DNA of 64,000 nt from the NCBI RefSeq assembly GCF_029892605.1, contig NZ_JARXWF010000004.1, positions 214,117-278,116 of the forward strand, written 5' to 3'. The translations under genes and the position numbers were made by a program. The notes beneath the pieces are model-generated. The model searched no databases. It had not been told where the DNA came from and worked only from the letters and a program-made list of their open reading frames with translations. Of this stretch, positions 24,244 through 32,748 are shown piece by piece. Position 1 is the stretch's first letter, and each line of letters opens with the position of its first letter. The DNA is from Parabacteroides sp. PM6-13 (GTDB lineage Bacteria; Bacteroidota; Bacteroidia; Bacteroidales; Tannerellaceae).

Positions 24244-25533
24244 TTATTTCACAAAACGCAATGCGATGTCACGGTCTTTCGCCCTTTCGCTATCGGGGGC
24301 GTCTGCACTTCGGGTGGCATATTTCTCGCCTAACCCTTCAACTCGCACGACCTGCTTATCGAGCCCATCTTGCTTGAAATAGTTTCCAATGGTCTGTGCC
24401 CGCGCTTTGGATACTTCGAGGTTTACCTCTTCCGTCCCCTTCTTATCCGCGAAACCGGCAATAATCACCTTTGCCTGCGGATAGCTTTTGATAATCGCCA
24501 TCACATTCTTCAGTTGCGCTTCTGAATGTTCCAACAACTCAGTGGTACTATCGTATTTGAAATCTATCTGATCAAATTCAAACCATTTGTCCTGTAGCTC
24601 CTTTTCCGTTGCGTTTGCATAGGCATCCAAGTTCAAGAAAGTGATCATCTTCTCTTCCATACTTCCTTTGAGTACGTTGAGTATTTGCCCGTCTGGCAAT
24701 GTCAGATCCAGTCTGGAGGGATCGGAGGAGACCGTTGCGGCCGGCGGTGTGACTGCCGGTGGAGCGACTTGCGTGTTGGTCACCTGTTCACGATCAATCA
24801 CCTGTGCCTGTTCTACAGGGCTCTGGCAAGATCTCCACCAGAAGAACAACAAGAGCAACAGCAACAGGAGAAGCAACCACTTGATCCAATTCGAGCCTTT
24901 TTTCTTTTTCTCTACGACCGACCGTGTAGCCTCTTTTTGCGGTGTCGGTTCAATGGGTGCCGACATTTTCGCCGTCGGCGTATGGGCAGACGCCGCTACC
25001 CTCGCATGCGTGGCAGGGGACAATCGGAAACGCTCGGCAAGCCCGGAGGGGATGAAAGAAGCAAAGCTACTCTTTTCCTCTTTTAGCTGGTTTATCAGTG
25101 CCGCCAGACTTCGGTGGTCCTTCTGCAGGAAATCACCCAGGTGACCGGCTACCAAAGGAGCAATCATATAGATTAAACGGTTTGCCGCCACTTTAGAGAT
25201 ACCGGAATGGGCAGCAATCGGATCCGTGAAATCAGACGCCTTATCACCCAGCAGCTGTTGCAAAAAGTCATCGGCAATCTTTCGTTGATCTGCGGTCGGG
25301 TTCTCCCGGCATATATTCTCTGCATCAGAGAGAATGTGTAAGTTGGAGGCTTCGTTCAAGATGTTTTTGATCTGTTGCGTATCTCCTTTTTTCACCATAA
25401 GACCTAATAGGGAGGCAATGATTGACTTGGAAGCATCTTTCACATTCGCTTCCCGCTCACCTAATACATGTGTTGCATTTGTTACTAATGCAGAACAGAC
25501 TGAATCTTTCAGCACGTTATAAATCTGTTTCAT
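24244..25533 (-). CDS. DUF937 and OmpA-domain membrane protein
   Basis: This 429-residue protein has no signal peptide. An N-terminal helical part (about 1-150), resembling DUF937, precedes a basic segment and a striking membrane helix of about ten consecutive leucines (about 216-232). A Pro/Thr/Val-rich linker leads to a C-terminal OmpA peptidoglycan-binding domain (about 325-429, with VIIAGFADKKGTEEVNLEVS and ARAQTIGNYF). The topology puts the DUF937 part in the cytoplasm and the OmpA domain in the periplasm. The exact role is unknown. Confidence 0.75.
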   Translation of the reverse strand: MKQIYNVLKDSVCSALVTNATHVLGEREANVKDASKSIIASLLGLMVKKGDTQQIKNILNEASNLHILSDAENICRENPTADQRKIADDFLQQLLGDKASDFTDPIAAHSGISKVAANRLIYMIAPLVAGHLGDFLQKDHRSLAALINQLKEEKSSFASFIPSGLAERFRLSPATHARVAASAHTPTAKMSAPIEPTPQKEATRSVVEKKKKGSNWIKWLLLLLLLLLLFFWWRSCQSPVEQAQVIDREQVTNTQVAPPAVTPPAATVSSDPSRLDLTLPDGQILNVLKGSMEEKMITFLNLDAYANATEKELQDKWFEFDQIDFKYDSTTELLEHSEAQLKNVMAIIKSYPQAKVIIAGFADKKGTEEVNLEVSKARAQTIGNYFKQDGLDKQVVRVEGLGEKYATRSADAPDSERAKDRDIALRFVK

Positions 25534-25635
25534 AATTAATAGTTTTTTATGATTAAATATAATTGTTCAACTGATAACTAAACAATCCATCCTCTCATTT
25601 AGTTTAGAAACTCGTTTATCGGTTGTTTTACAAAG

Positions 25636-25675
25636 GGAGGGTGTGCCTAATCGATCATGATCAGACACACCCTCC
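25636..25675 (-). terminator. Hairpin after the DUF1080 gene, possible terminator
   Basis: A perfect 10-bp GC-rich stem (GGAGGGTGTG / CACACCCTCC) encloses a loop containing the palindrome ATCATGAT. It lies 31 bp after the minus-strand DUF1080 gene, but the T-tract on that strand is short. Confidence 0.5.
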
Positions 25676-25706
25676 TATTTAACACAGAACGAATAAATGC
25701 TTCTGC

Positions 25707-26987
25707 TTATAATGAGGTCAACCGCAGATTACGCCACGCCACCTTAATGCCGCCGCCGTCGTGGATCTGCAAGGCGATACGCCCCTGTCCTTTGCCTATC
25801 TTTTCGTCTGTCAGATCGATCATCGGATGGCCGTTCAGCCATGTCTTGATATTATTGCCTTCTACCTTCACGCGCATCGTGTTCCAGTCGCCTACGTTCA
25901 GGTGTTCCTCTTGCTCTTTCGTAATCTGTGCAATCCAGCCGCGCCCGTATGATTCGTAGATGCCGCCCGTTCCATGCCCCTTCGGTGCCACCTCTACCTG
26001 CCAGCCGTTCACCTTCACCTTCTCTTCAATGAAAGAGCGGATAAATACGCCCGAGTTACCGTCGGCCTCCTGTTTGAATTCAACCGTCAGGTCGAAATTA
26101 TCGTAATAGTCACGCGTAGCCAGGTAGCCATATTGCTTGTCAGGTCCACTTTCACAATAGAGCAAACCCTCTTTCACATACCAGAGTTCTGTTCCGTAGG
26201 CTTCCCAGCCATGCAGGTCTTTGCCGTTGAAAAGCAACACCTCTTTGCCTGTTTTGCGTGGCAGTTCTTTGATCTTGATATTGCGGAATGAAGCGGGGTC
26301 GCCATGATCCTGCAGGCAGATCACCCCTTTCTTAGCCAAACCATATTCCGGAGCATTCGCCCATTTACCACTGTTCTTACGCGCATGCCAATCGTCTGTC
26401 CAGGCTTCAAACTCAAGGATTTTTTGTCCATTCAACCAATGCTCCACATGTCCATTGTCGAAAACGATCTTCGAGTTGTTCCATTTCCCGTACGGATTCA
26501 CCTTCATTTTCGACTGATCAGGCAGATACATCGCATAGTCGACACCCAATTTCTGCCATTCCTCCAATTTGCCTTCGAAGTTAGGCACATCCAATAGTTG
26601 ATATTCCGGCCCGGTCACATACGGCACCTTGTATTGCGGACGTTCCAATACATGATACAACATACCGCTGTTTCCCCCTTTCGTTAGTTTCCAATCCCAG
26701 GAGAGCTCGAAGTTTTCATATACCTTCTCGGTGACGATATAACCTGTGCCATCGCTCCCCTTGCCTACCGCCTGAATGCAGCCATCCACCACATGCCAGG
26801 GCTCGGTCAATGTGGTTCCGTTGTAATCCCGCCAGCCCTGCATGGTTTCCCCATCGAATAGGAGTTGCCACCCCTCGGCTTTCTCCGCTTCCGTCAGGGT
26901 GTTGTGTTGCGAGTTAATACAAGAGGGGAAAAGAAGTCCCACCATCATAAAGGCGGTGAGGAATTTGCTCATTTGTTTCATTTTCAT
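25707..26987 (-). CDS. Exported protein with two DUF1080 (3-keto-disaccharide hydrolase-like) domains
   Basis: This 426-residue lipoprotein (lipobox region LLFPSC) holds two concanavalin-like DUF1080 domains, at about 30-215 and 225-426. Both have the family pattern (GWRDYNGT..., GWEAYGTELWYVKEGLL..., DGNSGVFIRS, QIHDGGGIKVAWRNL). Members of this family cleave 3-keto-glycosides or bind sugars in the periplasm. The ATG at 26987 is chosen because a good promoter ends about 35 bp upstream; a longer frame to 27047 would run through that promoter. The substrate is unknown. Confidence 0.8.
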   Translation of the reverse strand: MKMKQMSKFLTAFMMVGLLFPSCINSQHNTLTEAEKAEGWQLLFDGETMQGWRDYNGTTLTEPWHVVDGCIQAVGKGSDGTGYIVTEKVYENFELSWDWKLTKGGNSGMLYHVLERPQYKVPYVTGPEYQLLDVPNFEGKLEEWQKLGVDYAMYLPDQSKMKVNPYGKWNNSKIVFDNGHVEHWLNGQKILEFEAWTDDWHARKNSGKWANAPEYGLAKKGVICLQDHGDPASFRNIKIKELPRKTGKEVLLFNGKDLHGWEAYGTELWYVKEGLLYCESGPDKQYGYLATRDYYDNFDLTVEFKQEADGNSGVFIRSFIEEKVKVNGWQVEVAPKGHGTGGIYESYGRGWIAQITKEQEEHLNVGDWNTMRVKVEGNNIKTWLNGHPMIDLTDEKIGKGQGRIALQIHDGGGIKVAWRNLRLTSL

Positions 26988-27025
26988 GCTTTTCGGTATT
27001 AGATGATCTTTCAGTTTCTGAATCA

Positions 27026-27056
27026 CAAATATACCATAAACAGTCAATTTTCCAAA
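27026..27056 (-). promoter_or_regulatory. Promoter of the DUF1080 gene
   Basis: On the minus strand TTTG, exactly 19 bp, then TATATTTG is a full match to the Bacteroidetes consensus. The -33 TTTG is formed from the T-tract end of the upstream terminator, so terminator and promoter are fused. Confidence 0.8.
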
Positions 27057-27093
27057 AAAAGGCCTTAAGGATTGGGTTCCTTAAGGCCTTTTT
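27056..27093 (-). terminator. Terminator after the META-domain gene
   Basis: A perfect stem AAAGGCCTTAAGG / CCTTAAGGCCTTT with a 7-nt loop is followed on the minus strand by a T-run. It ends the transcript of the gene at 27546-27121. Confidence 0.9.
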
Positions 27094-27120
27094 CATCAGC
27101 ACTATTCTATGATAATCTGC

Positions 27121-27546
27121 TTATGGCTTCTGAATCACCATAACTACTTTACCGTCTTTGTCGATAAGGTCATATTTTGATTTGTCCTTATTGGCAATCA
27201 CACCGGCCAGTTTGTCCAATGTACGCATGATCAGTTGTTCGGTCTGCATATCCGGACAAGCCATCATGGTTGAAATGGGTAGTTTCACCGTAAAGGCGGA
27301 AGGATTCTTGGCGTCCATGCTGATCGCCGAGTTAAAGGTGTTACAACCGGCATTCCCATGAATGCGTCCGTCTGCCATTTTAAACTCGATGAAGGGCTGC
27401 TTTTCCGCTTTCACTTCTTGTCCATCCACTTCAACAATATTCCACTTCCCTTCCAGACTCTTTGCATCTACTTTCACTTCAGAACAGGAAGACATCACAC
27501 CTAATGTGAGGGCGATGCTCAACATAAAAAACATTACTTTTTTCAT
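27121..27546 (-). CDS. META-domain (HslJ-like) lipoprotein
   Basis: This 141-residue exported lipoprotein (signal peptide to MSSC) has one META domain: LEGKWNIVEVDGQ, then the signature GNAGCNTFNSAISMD, then ISTMMACPDMQTE, as in HslJ-like heat-shock and aminoglycoside-tolerance proteins. The start at 27546 gives a normal signal peptide; an upstream ATG at 27564 adds six residues. It is a single gene with its own terminator. Confidence 0.85.
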   Translation of the reverse strand: MKKVMFFMLSIALTLGVMSSCSEVKVDAKSLEGKWNIVEVDGQEVKAEKQPFIEFKMADGRIHGNAGCNTFNSAISMDAKNPSAFTVKLPISTMMACPDMQTEQLIMRTLDKLAGVIANKDKSKYDLIDKDGKVVMVIQKP

Positions 27547-27662
27547 TTGTCTATACTTTTTCAAAATTAGTCAGTTTACTGTAAGACGCATTTCGGGCCT
27601 GATTTGTTTAGAACCAGGGGTTGTTTTAGCTAATATTAACAGATCTATTCCCCCTTGCCTAT

Positions 27663-27670
27663 TATCTTTG
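27663..27670 (+). promoter_or_regulatory. Probable -7 element for the M23 peptidase gene
   Basis: TATCTTTG fits TAnnTTTG, 26 bp before the start codon. The -33 element is not evident. Confidence 0.45.
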
Positions 27671-27696
27671 TACTTTTCCGCAGAAAATAAACATAG

Positions 27697-28965
27697 ATGA
27701 ATCGTACATACATTCTTGGGATAGTTCTACTATTAGCGTTCTCTTTTTCCTGTAAAAAGCCTGTTCAGCAAGAGGCCCTGCCGGAAGAGGAAGCAACTGA
27801 TACCCATTCGCATATATATCGATATGGCATTTGCATCGACTCCTTAGACACAGAAGATGAATTGATACGCCCGGGCGATAACCTGGCGGCTATTTTCGGG
27901 CGATTGGGGTTTAGTCCGAACGAATCCGACCGGATATGCCGTGCTTCAGCCGAGGTGCTCGATCCGACCAAGTTGCGCGCCGGCATGTATTATACGGTTT
28001 TCAAGACACAGGATACGCTTCAGGCGGTGCATCATATCGCTTTCGCCAAGTCTCAGACCAACTATGCCATCATCGATTTCACGGGCGATACTGTCTGTGC
28101 TTACGCCTTCCATAAACCAATCACGCTACAACGAAAATATGTGGAGGGAACAATCACCTCTTCCTTGTGGAATGTGATCCGCGACAAAGGGGTCAGCCCC
28201 CTGTTGGCACTCGATCTCTCCGATGTATATGCCTGGCAGATCGACTTCTTCGATGTGAAAGAGGGCGACTCTTTCCAGGTGATCTATCAAGAGGCGTTTA
28301 TCGACGATACGACCTCGCTCAATATCGCTTCGATCGAAGGAGCCACCTTTACGCATCAGGGGAAGGAGTACGTCGCTATTCCGTTTGTGCAGGATAGTCT
28401 TTCGGAGTTCTTCGACGTCGAGGGAAACAGCCTGCGCAAGGCATTCCTGAAAGCACCACTTCAATACTCGCGTATCTCTTCGCGCTTTTCCAATGCCCGT
28501 TTCCATCCGGTACTCAAAAGATACCGGGCACATCATGGGGTGGACTATGCGGCACCGGCCGGAACGGAGGTCAAAAGCATCGGCGACGGAACGGTGGTGG
28601 CCAAAGCCTTTCAGGCAGGTGGTGGTGGCAATTATGTGAAGATCAAACACAATGCAGTCTATACCACTACCTATATGCACCTGCGTGGTTTTGCCAAAGG
28701 ATTGGCGGTCGGCAAGCGGGTGAAGCAGGGCGAGGTGATCGGATATGTCGGTTCCACCGGCCTTTCTACCGGACCACACCTCGATTTCCGGGTACACAAA
28801 AACGGACAACCTATCAATCCGGAAAAAATGGAATCCCCCCCTTCCCATCCGGTGAAACCGGAGTTGATGGATAGCTTCCGGGTGGTAAAAGCACAAATTT
28901 TAGCAGAAATAGATAGTTTTCGTGTCACACAATCTACCGCTGCCCCGTCTTCTATAGAAGAATAA
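27697..28965 (+). CDS. M23-family (LytM-like) peptidase lipoprotein
   Basis: This 422-residue lipoprotein (lipobox FSFSC) has a long N-terminal part with a LysM/OapA-like stretch and a C-terminal M23 domain (about 270-390). The first metal motif HHGVDYAAP fits HxxxD, and TTYMHL gives the middle His. The last motif, usually HLH, reads GPHLDFRV, so the expected metal-binding His is Asp. It may be a cell-wall endopeptidase or a catalytically altered regulator. Confidence 0.85.
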   Translation: MNRTYILGIVLLLAFSFSCKKPVQQEALPEEEATDTHSHIYRYGICIDSLDTEDELIRPGDNLAAIFGRLGFSPNESDRICRASAEVLDPTKLRAGMYYTVFKTQDTLQAVHHIAFAKSQTNYAIIDFTGDTVCAYAFHKPITLQRKYVEGTITSSLWNVIRDKGVSPLLALDLSDVYAWQIDFFDVKEGDSFQVIYQEAFIDDTTSLNIASIEGATFTHQGKEYVAIPFVQDSLSEFFDVEGNSLRKAFLKAPLQYSRISSRFSNARFHPVLKRYRAHHGVDYAAPAGTEVKSIGDGTVVAKAFQAGGGGNYVKIKHNAVYTTTYMHLRGFAKGLAVGKRVKQGEVIGYVGSTGLSTGPHLDFRVHKNGQPINPEKMESPPSHPVKPELMDSFRVVKAQILAEIDSFRVTQSTAAPSSIEE

Positions 28966-28991
28966 AGAACCACTTAAAACAACGGTGCAAT

Positions 28992-29360
28992 ATGAAAACA
29001 GTAGGAAACTTGCTTTGGCTTGTATGCGGAGGGATTGTTACAGCGATCGAATATATAATTTCCAGTTTCTTGATGATGGTCACGATTATTGGTATCCCTT
29101 TTGGGTTGCAAACCATCAAGATGGCGCGTGTGGCATTGTGGCCTTTCGGTTGCAAGGTAACTGATTCGGGCAATAGTGGCGGATGCCTCAATCTGTTGAT
29201 GAATGTGATCTGGATCTTTCTGGGAGGAATCTGGATCTGCCTGACCCATTTAGGGTTCGGTATTTTGCTTTGCATCACGATTATCGGTATCCCTTTTGGG
29301 CGGCAACACTTCAAATTGGCCGCGTTGGCCTTAGCGCCTTTTGGGAAGAGCATCAGCTGA
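28992..29360 (+). CDS. YccF-domain inner-membrane protein
   Basis: This 122-residue protein has two tandem YccF units, seen in the repeated IIGIPFGLQTIKMARVALWP and IIGIPFGRQHFKLAALALAP. Each unit comprises a hydrophobic segment and a short loop. The family is widespread but of unknown function. It follows the M23 gene by 26 bp and may be co-transcribed. Confidence 0.85.
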   Translation: MKTVGNLLWLVCGGIVTAIEYIISSFLMMVTIIGIPFGLQTIKMARVALWPFGCKVTDSGNSGGCLNLLMNVIWIFLGGIWICLTHLGFGILLCITIIGIPFGRQHFKLAALALAPFGKSIS

Positions 29361-29377
29361 AATTCAGTGTTTTTATG

Positions 29378-29385
29378 TAAATTTG
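29378..29385 (+). promoter_or_regulatory. Possible -7 element for the metal-binding lipoprotein gene
   Basis: TAAATTTG fits TAnnTTTG and lies 15 bp before the ATG at 29401, which implies a very short leader. There is no good -33 match. No Zur-like palindrome was recognised. Confidence 0.35.
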
Positions 29386-29400
29386 CACAAAACTGAATGT

Positions 29401-30288
29401 ATGAAACCAATACACTTCCTTCTTTGTGCGTTGCTATTTGTTGGCTGTAAGCAAAAGCCTGTTACCCAGGAAGAACAAATCATATCCGTATCTATCGAGC
29501 CACAGCGCTATTTCGCAGAGAAAATAGCGGGCGATCGGTTTGTGATCCATACCGTCGTGCCGACAGGGCAAAGCCCGGAGAGCTACGACCCTACCTCGCA
29601 ACAGATGGTGCGTATCGGGGAAAGCCTTGCCTACTTCCAGATCGGCCCGATTGGGTTCGAACAAGCCTGGATCGAACGCATCAAACAAAACAATCCGCAA
29701 GTCGCTTTCTTCGATCTTTCCCAGGGAATGGGTTTCCTGGAGGGAGAGGAGCATGATCACGATCACGCCTCAGCCGAGGGAGATGACCACGCTCATCACC
29801 ATCACGGGGCGACAGATCCGCATATCTGGAGCAGTATGGAAGGTGCCCGGCTTATCGCTCACAATCTATTGGAGGCGTTTGTCGCATTAGATGCGGAAAA
29901 CAACGACTATTATCAAACAAATTACAACAGCCTGATGGCGGAAATAGAGGCTACCGAAGCGACTATTGCCGAGCTATTGAAACCGGTATTGAGCCGTACC
30001 TTTATCATCTATCATCCGGCACTGACCTATTTTGCTGAAGAATTTCACCTGAAACAGCTCTGTATCGAGATGGATGGCAAAGAGCCTTCGCCTGCCCAGT
30101 TGAAAGAGCTGGTGGATACGGCGGTCAATCATAACGTGCAGGTGGTGTTTATTCAGGAAGAGTTCGATCAGAAAAACGCGGAGATCATTGCCCGGGAGAC
30201 CCGTTGCCGTCTGGTGCGCATCAACCCGTTGGCCTATGACTGGAGTAAAGAAATGATTCATATAGCCGAAGCTCTTGCCCATGAATAA
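29401..30288 (+). CDS. Zinc-type ABC transporter substrate-binding lipoprotein
   Basis: This 295-residue lipoprotein (LLFVGC) belongs to the ZnuA/TroA cluster 9 family. It contains the DPHIWSS motif and the histidine-rich loop typical of zinc binders (HDHDHASAEGDDHAHHHH, about residues 118-135). It also has YHPALTYFAEEF and the C-terminal YDWSKEMIHIAEALA. It overlaps the ATPase gene by 8 bp. Zinc is the likely metal; manganese is possible but less likely given the His loop. Confidence 0.88.
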   Translation: MKPIHFLLCALLFVGCKQKPVTQEEQIISVSIEPQRYFAEKIAGDRFVIHTVVPTGQSPESYDPTSQQMVRIGESLAYFQIGPIGFEQAWIERIKQNNPQVAFFDLSQGMGFLEGEEHDHDHASAEGDDHAHHHHGATDPHIWSSMEGARLIAHNLLEAFVALDAENNDYYQTNYNSLMAEIEATEATIAELLKPVLSRTFIIYHPALTYFAEEFHLKQLCIEMDGKEPSPAQLKELVDTAVNHNVQVVFIQEEFDQKNAEIIARETRCRLVRINPLAYDWSKEMIHIAEALAHE

Positions 30289-31054
30289 ACTGCTCGAACT
30301 GCGGCATATCACCGCCGGATACGGAGAGAAGATCGTACTCCGTGATGTCTCCCTCGATGTGTGGGAGAATGATTTCCTGGGCATCATAGGCCCTAATGGC
30401 GGCGGCAAGACCACGCTGTTGAAAGTGATTCTCGGCCTACTCGCCCCTACGGCGGGCGAGAAGCGATTCTTCGATCACGAAAAAGAGGTCGCCTCGCTCA
30501 AAATCGGCTATCTTCCTCAGATAAACAAGATAGACAAGAAGTTTCCCATCTCCGTATGGGAGGTTATCTCCTCCGGCCTCTCGTCGGAAAAACCGCTGTT
30601 TCGCCGTTTTTCCCGGGCGCAGGAGAAAAGGATCCAAGAGATAATCAAGCAAATGGGGCTGGAAGAGTTGGAGACGCGCCCGATAGGCGAGCTCTCCGGC
30701 GGACAGCTGCAGCGCGTACTGCTTGGACGTGCCATGGTCTCTCGCCCGCAACTGCTTATCCTCGACGAACCGAATTCCTATGTCGACAAACGCTTTGAGT
30801 CGCGTTTCTACGAACTGTTGCAGGAGATCAACCGGGAGAGCGCCATTATCTTAGTCTCCCATGATATGGGAACCATCTTGCCGATGGTGAAGAATATAGC
30901 CTGTGTCAACGAGGGATTGCATTATCATCCCGGTTCCGACCTGAGCGAAGAGTGGCTGGGCGATGTGTTTGCCTGTCCGATCGAATTGGTTGGGCATGGA
31001 CATCTACCCCATCGCGTATTAAAGAATCATGGTGAACATACGCATGAAAAGTGA
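30281..31054 (+). CDS. Zinc-type ABC transporter ATP-binding protein
   Basis: This 257-residue ATPase of the ZnuC type has a Walker A GPNGGGKTTL (about residues 36-45), the signature LSGGQLQRVLLGRA, Walker B LLILDEP and the H-loop VSHD. The start at 30281 overlaps the binding-protein gene by 8 bp. The usual next gene, the ZnuB permease, is absent: the following gene is an epimerase starting 5 bp on. The ATPase must use a permease coded elsewhere. Confidence 0.88.
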   Translation: MNKLLELRHITAGYGEKIVLRDVSLDVWENDFLGIIGPNGGGKTTLLKVILGLLAPTAGEKRFFDHEKEVASLKIGYLPQINKIDKKFPISVWEVISSGLSSEKPLFRRFSRAQEKRIQEIIKQMGLEELETRPIGELSGGQLQRVLLGRAMVSRPQLLILDEPNSYVDKRFESRFYELLQEINRESAIILVSHDMGTILPMVKNIACVNEGLHYHPGSDLSEEWLGDVFACPIELVGHGHLPHRVLKNHGEHTHEK

Positions 31055-31058
31055 AACA

Positions 31059-32069
31059 ATGAAGAAAATATTGATTACCGGCGCCAGTGGTTTTATCGGT
31101 AGCTTCCTGGTCGAGGAGGCGTTGGCGCGCGGATACGAGGTATGGGCTGGCGTGCGCGCGTCGAGCAGTCGGGAACGGTTGCAGGACAAGCGCATCCGCT
31201 TTATCGATCTGAACTATAAGAACGAAGAGGCCTTGGTCGCGCAATTACAGGAGTTTGCCGATAGACATGGTGCGTGGGACTATGTGGTGCACAATGCGGG
31301 ACTGACCAAGACACTAAAGAAACAGGATTTCTTCCGGGTCAATGCCGAAAACACCCGCGCCCTGATCGATGCCTTAGCCCAAGCGGGTTGCCAACCCCGG
31401 AAATTCCTTCTGATGAGTAGCCTGAGTGCTTATGGGGTTGGAGACGAGAAGGATTTTACGCCCATTCGCCTGGAGGATCCACAACGTCCTAACACCGTCT
31501 ATGGCGAAAGCAAGCGCATGGCAGAGGAGTATGTACGCCGGCAAAGTCATTTCCCCTACGTTATCATGCGGCCAACAGGGGTTTACGGCCCGGGCGACAA
31601 AGACTATTTCATGGAGATCAAGAGCATACAGTCGGGCTTCGACTTTGCGGTGGGCTTTACGCCGCAACGCATCACCTTTATCTATGTGAAAGACCTGGCG
31701 CGTGCTGTCTTCCTGGCATTGGAAAACCCGACCGTTGTGAACCGGCATTACTTTGTGGCCGACGGCGATGTCTATACCGATGCGGAGTTTGCAAATATGA
31801 TCCGGGAGTTGCTCTCGAAGAAACACCTGTTGCGGATGCGTATCCCCAGCGGATTGGTCTATGTGGCCTGTCACTTCTCCGAATTAATCGGCAAGATCCT
31901 GGGGAAAAGCATGACGCTCAACAGCGATAAATATAAAATCCTGAAGCAGCGCAACTGGATCTGTGAAGTTGAACCGCTTCAGGATGAACTGAATTTCAAA
32001 GCAAACTACCGCCTGCGTGACGGCCTAACCGAAGCCATCGCCTGGTATCGCCGCGAAGGGTGGCTTTAA
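31059..32069 (+). CDS. NAD(P)-dependent epimerase/dehydratase
   Basis: This 336-residue short-chain dehydrogenase of the extended type has an N-terminal Rossmann motif ITGASGFIGSFL (about residues 5-16) and the catalytic YGESKRMAEEY (YxxxK). The specificity segment includes RPTGVYGPGDKDYF. Substrate class is not fixed by sequence; a sugar nucleotide or steroid-like substrate is possible. The start at 31059 is used because MKKILITGASG is the usual N-terminus; earlier ATGs lie at 31029 and 31044. It appears co-transcribed with the metal-transport genes. Confidence 0.85.
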   Translation: MKKILITGASGFIGSFLVEEALARGYEVWAGVRASSSRERLQDKRIRFIDLNYKNEEALVAQLQEFADRHGAWDYVVHNAGLTKTLKKQDFFRVNAENTRALIDALAQAGCQPRKFLLMSSLSAYGVGDEKDFTPIRLEDPQRPNTVYGESKRMAEEYVRRQSHFPYVIMRPTGVYGPGDKDYFMEIKSIQSGFDFAVGFTPQRITFIYVKDLARAVFLALENPTVVNRHYFVADGDVYTDAEFANMIRELLSKKHLLRMRIPSGLVYVACHFSELIGKILGKSMTLNSDKYKILKQRNWICEVEPLQDELNFKANYRLRDGLTEAIAWYRREGWL

Positions 32070-32081
32070 TCCTCTACAAGT

Positions 32082-32411
32082 TTATAGATGTTGCGAAACG
32101 ATATGGTTATTGCTAATGTAACGTACCAGATAAATCGTTTCTCCATTCTGTATATGAATAGAGAAGAATACATACCATTGGGTTCGTTGATTTTTCTTGA
32201 AAACGGAATAGAATAGATTTTCTCCGTATCGATTGAAGTAGTTTGGGGCTGGTTTCTTATGGCATAACGGAAGTGTATCTCTTATCTCAAAAAACAATTC
32301 CCTTACATAGAGAACAGCCGACTCTTCAAAGCCAAAATACTCCTTCTCAAAGAGGGTTTCAATTAATTCCCGGAAAGACAAACGAACCTGAGGAGCGAAT
32401 AAGACTTTCAT
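32082..32411 (-). CDS. RelE/ParE-family toxin
   Basis: This 109-residue protein has the small basic RelE/ParE layout, with a helical N-terminal half and the C-terminal strands WYVFFSIHIQNGETIYLVRY followed by ISNNH. Its ATG overlaps the stop of the upstream Phd-like gene by 4 bp, the standard antitoxin-toxin coupling. The target (mRNA or gyrase) cannot be told from sequence. Confidence 0.72.
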   Translation of the reverse strand: MKVLFAPQVRLSFRELIETLFEKEYFGFEESAVLYVRELFFEIRDTLPLCHKKPAPNYFNRYGENLFYSVFKKNQRTQWYVFFSIHIQNGETIYLVRYISNNHIVSQHL

Positions 32412-32656
32412 TCTTTATGATTCTTTCGGAACAGCTCTCTGACATCTTCTTCAATTCCGACTAATATCTCTTCAGCGGTCATAGCTCCTTTCAGTGCCAG
32501 ATCCGGTTCTACCACACCTTTCCCGGTCAGAACAAAGGTCTCCGTTTTCCCACGCTGGATAATTACTTTTTGAGTTTTAGCTATATCCAGGTATTTTTCC
32601 ATATTATTACGCAATTCTGCGGAGGTGATGACTATCATATTGGTTAAGTTTGGCAT
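32408..32656 (-). CDS. Phd/YefM-family antitoxin
   Basis: This 82-residue protein (76 if the second ATG at 32638 is used) has the Phd/YefM N-terminal fold, with MIVITSAELRNNMEKYLDIA and VIIQRGKTETFVLTG. Its acidic C-terminal tail (EEILVGIEEDVRELF) would wrap the toxin. It is coupled to the toxin gene by a 4-bp overlap and probably represses the pair. Confidence 0.8.
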   Translation of the reverse strand: MPNLTNMIVITSAELRNNMEKYLDIAKTQKVIIQRGKTETFVLTGKGVVEPDLALKGAMTAEEILVGIEEDVRELFRKNHKE

Positions 32657-32691
32657 AGTTATCTGTCTCTATGCGTTTGTAAAAATACAAA

Positions 32692-32718
32692 AAAAGTGAT
32701 TGAAAAACAATCACTTTT
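32692..32718 (-). terminator. Terminator after the GIN-domain operon
   Basis: A perfect stem AAAAGTGATTG / CAATCACTTTT with an A5 loop is followed by a T-run on the minus strand. It ends the 34356-32749 transcript before the toxin-antitoxin pair. Confidence 0.88.
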
Positions 32719-32748
32719 GTTTGTTTCTGTATTATAAGGCGACTCTTT

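Noticed and set aside
32082..32656. Toxin-antitoxin pair as a sign of a genomic island
   Set aside because: Flanking genes are ordinary chromosomal genes, and no transposase, integrase or direct repeats border the pair.
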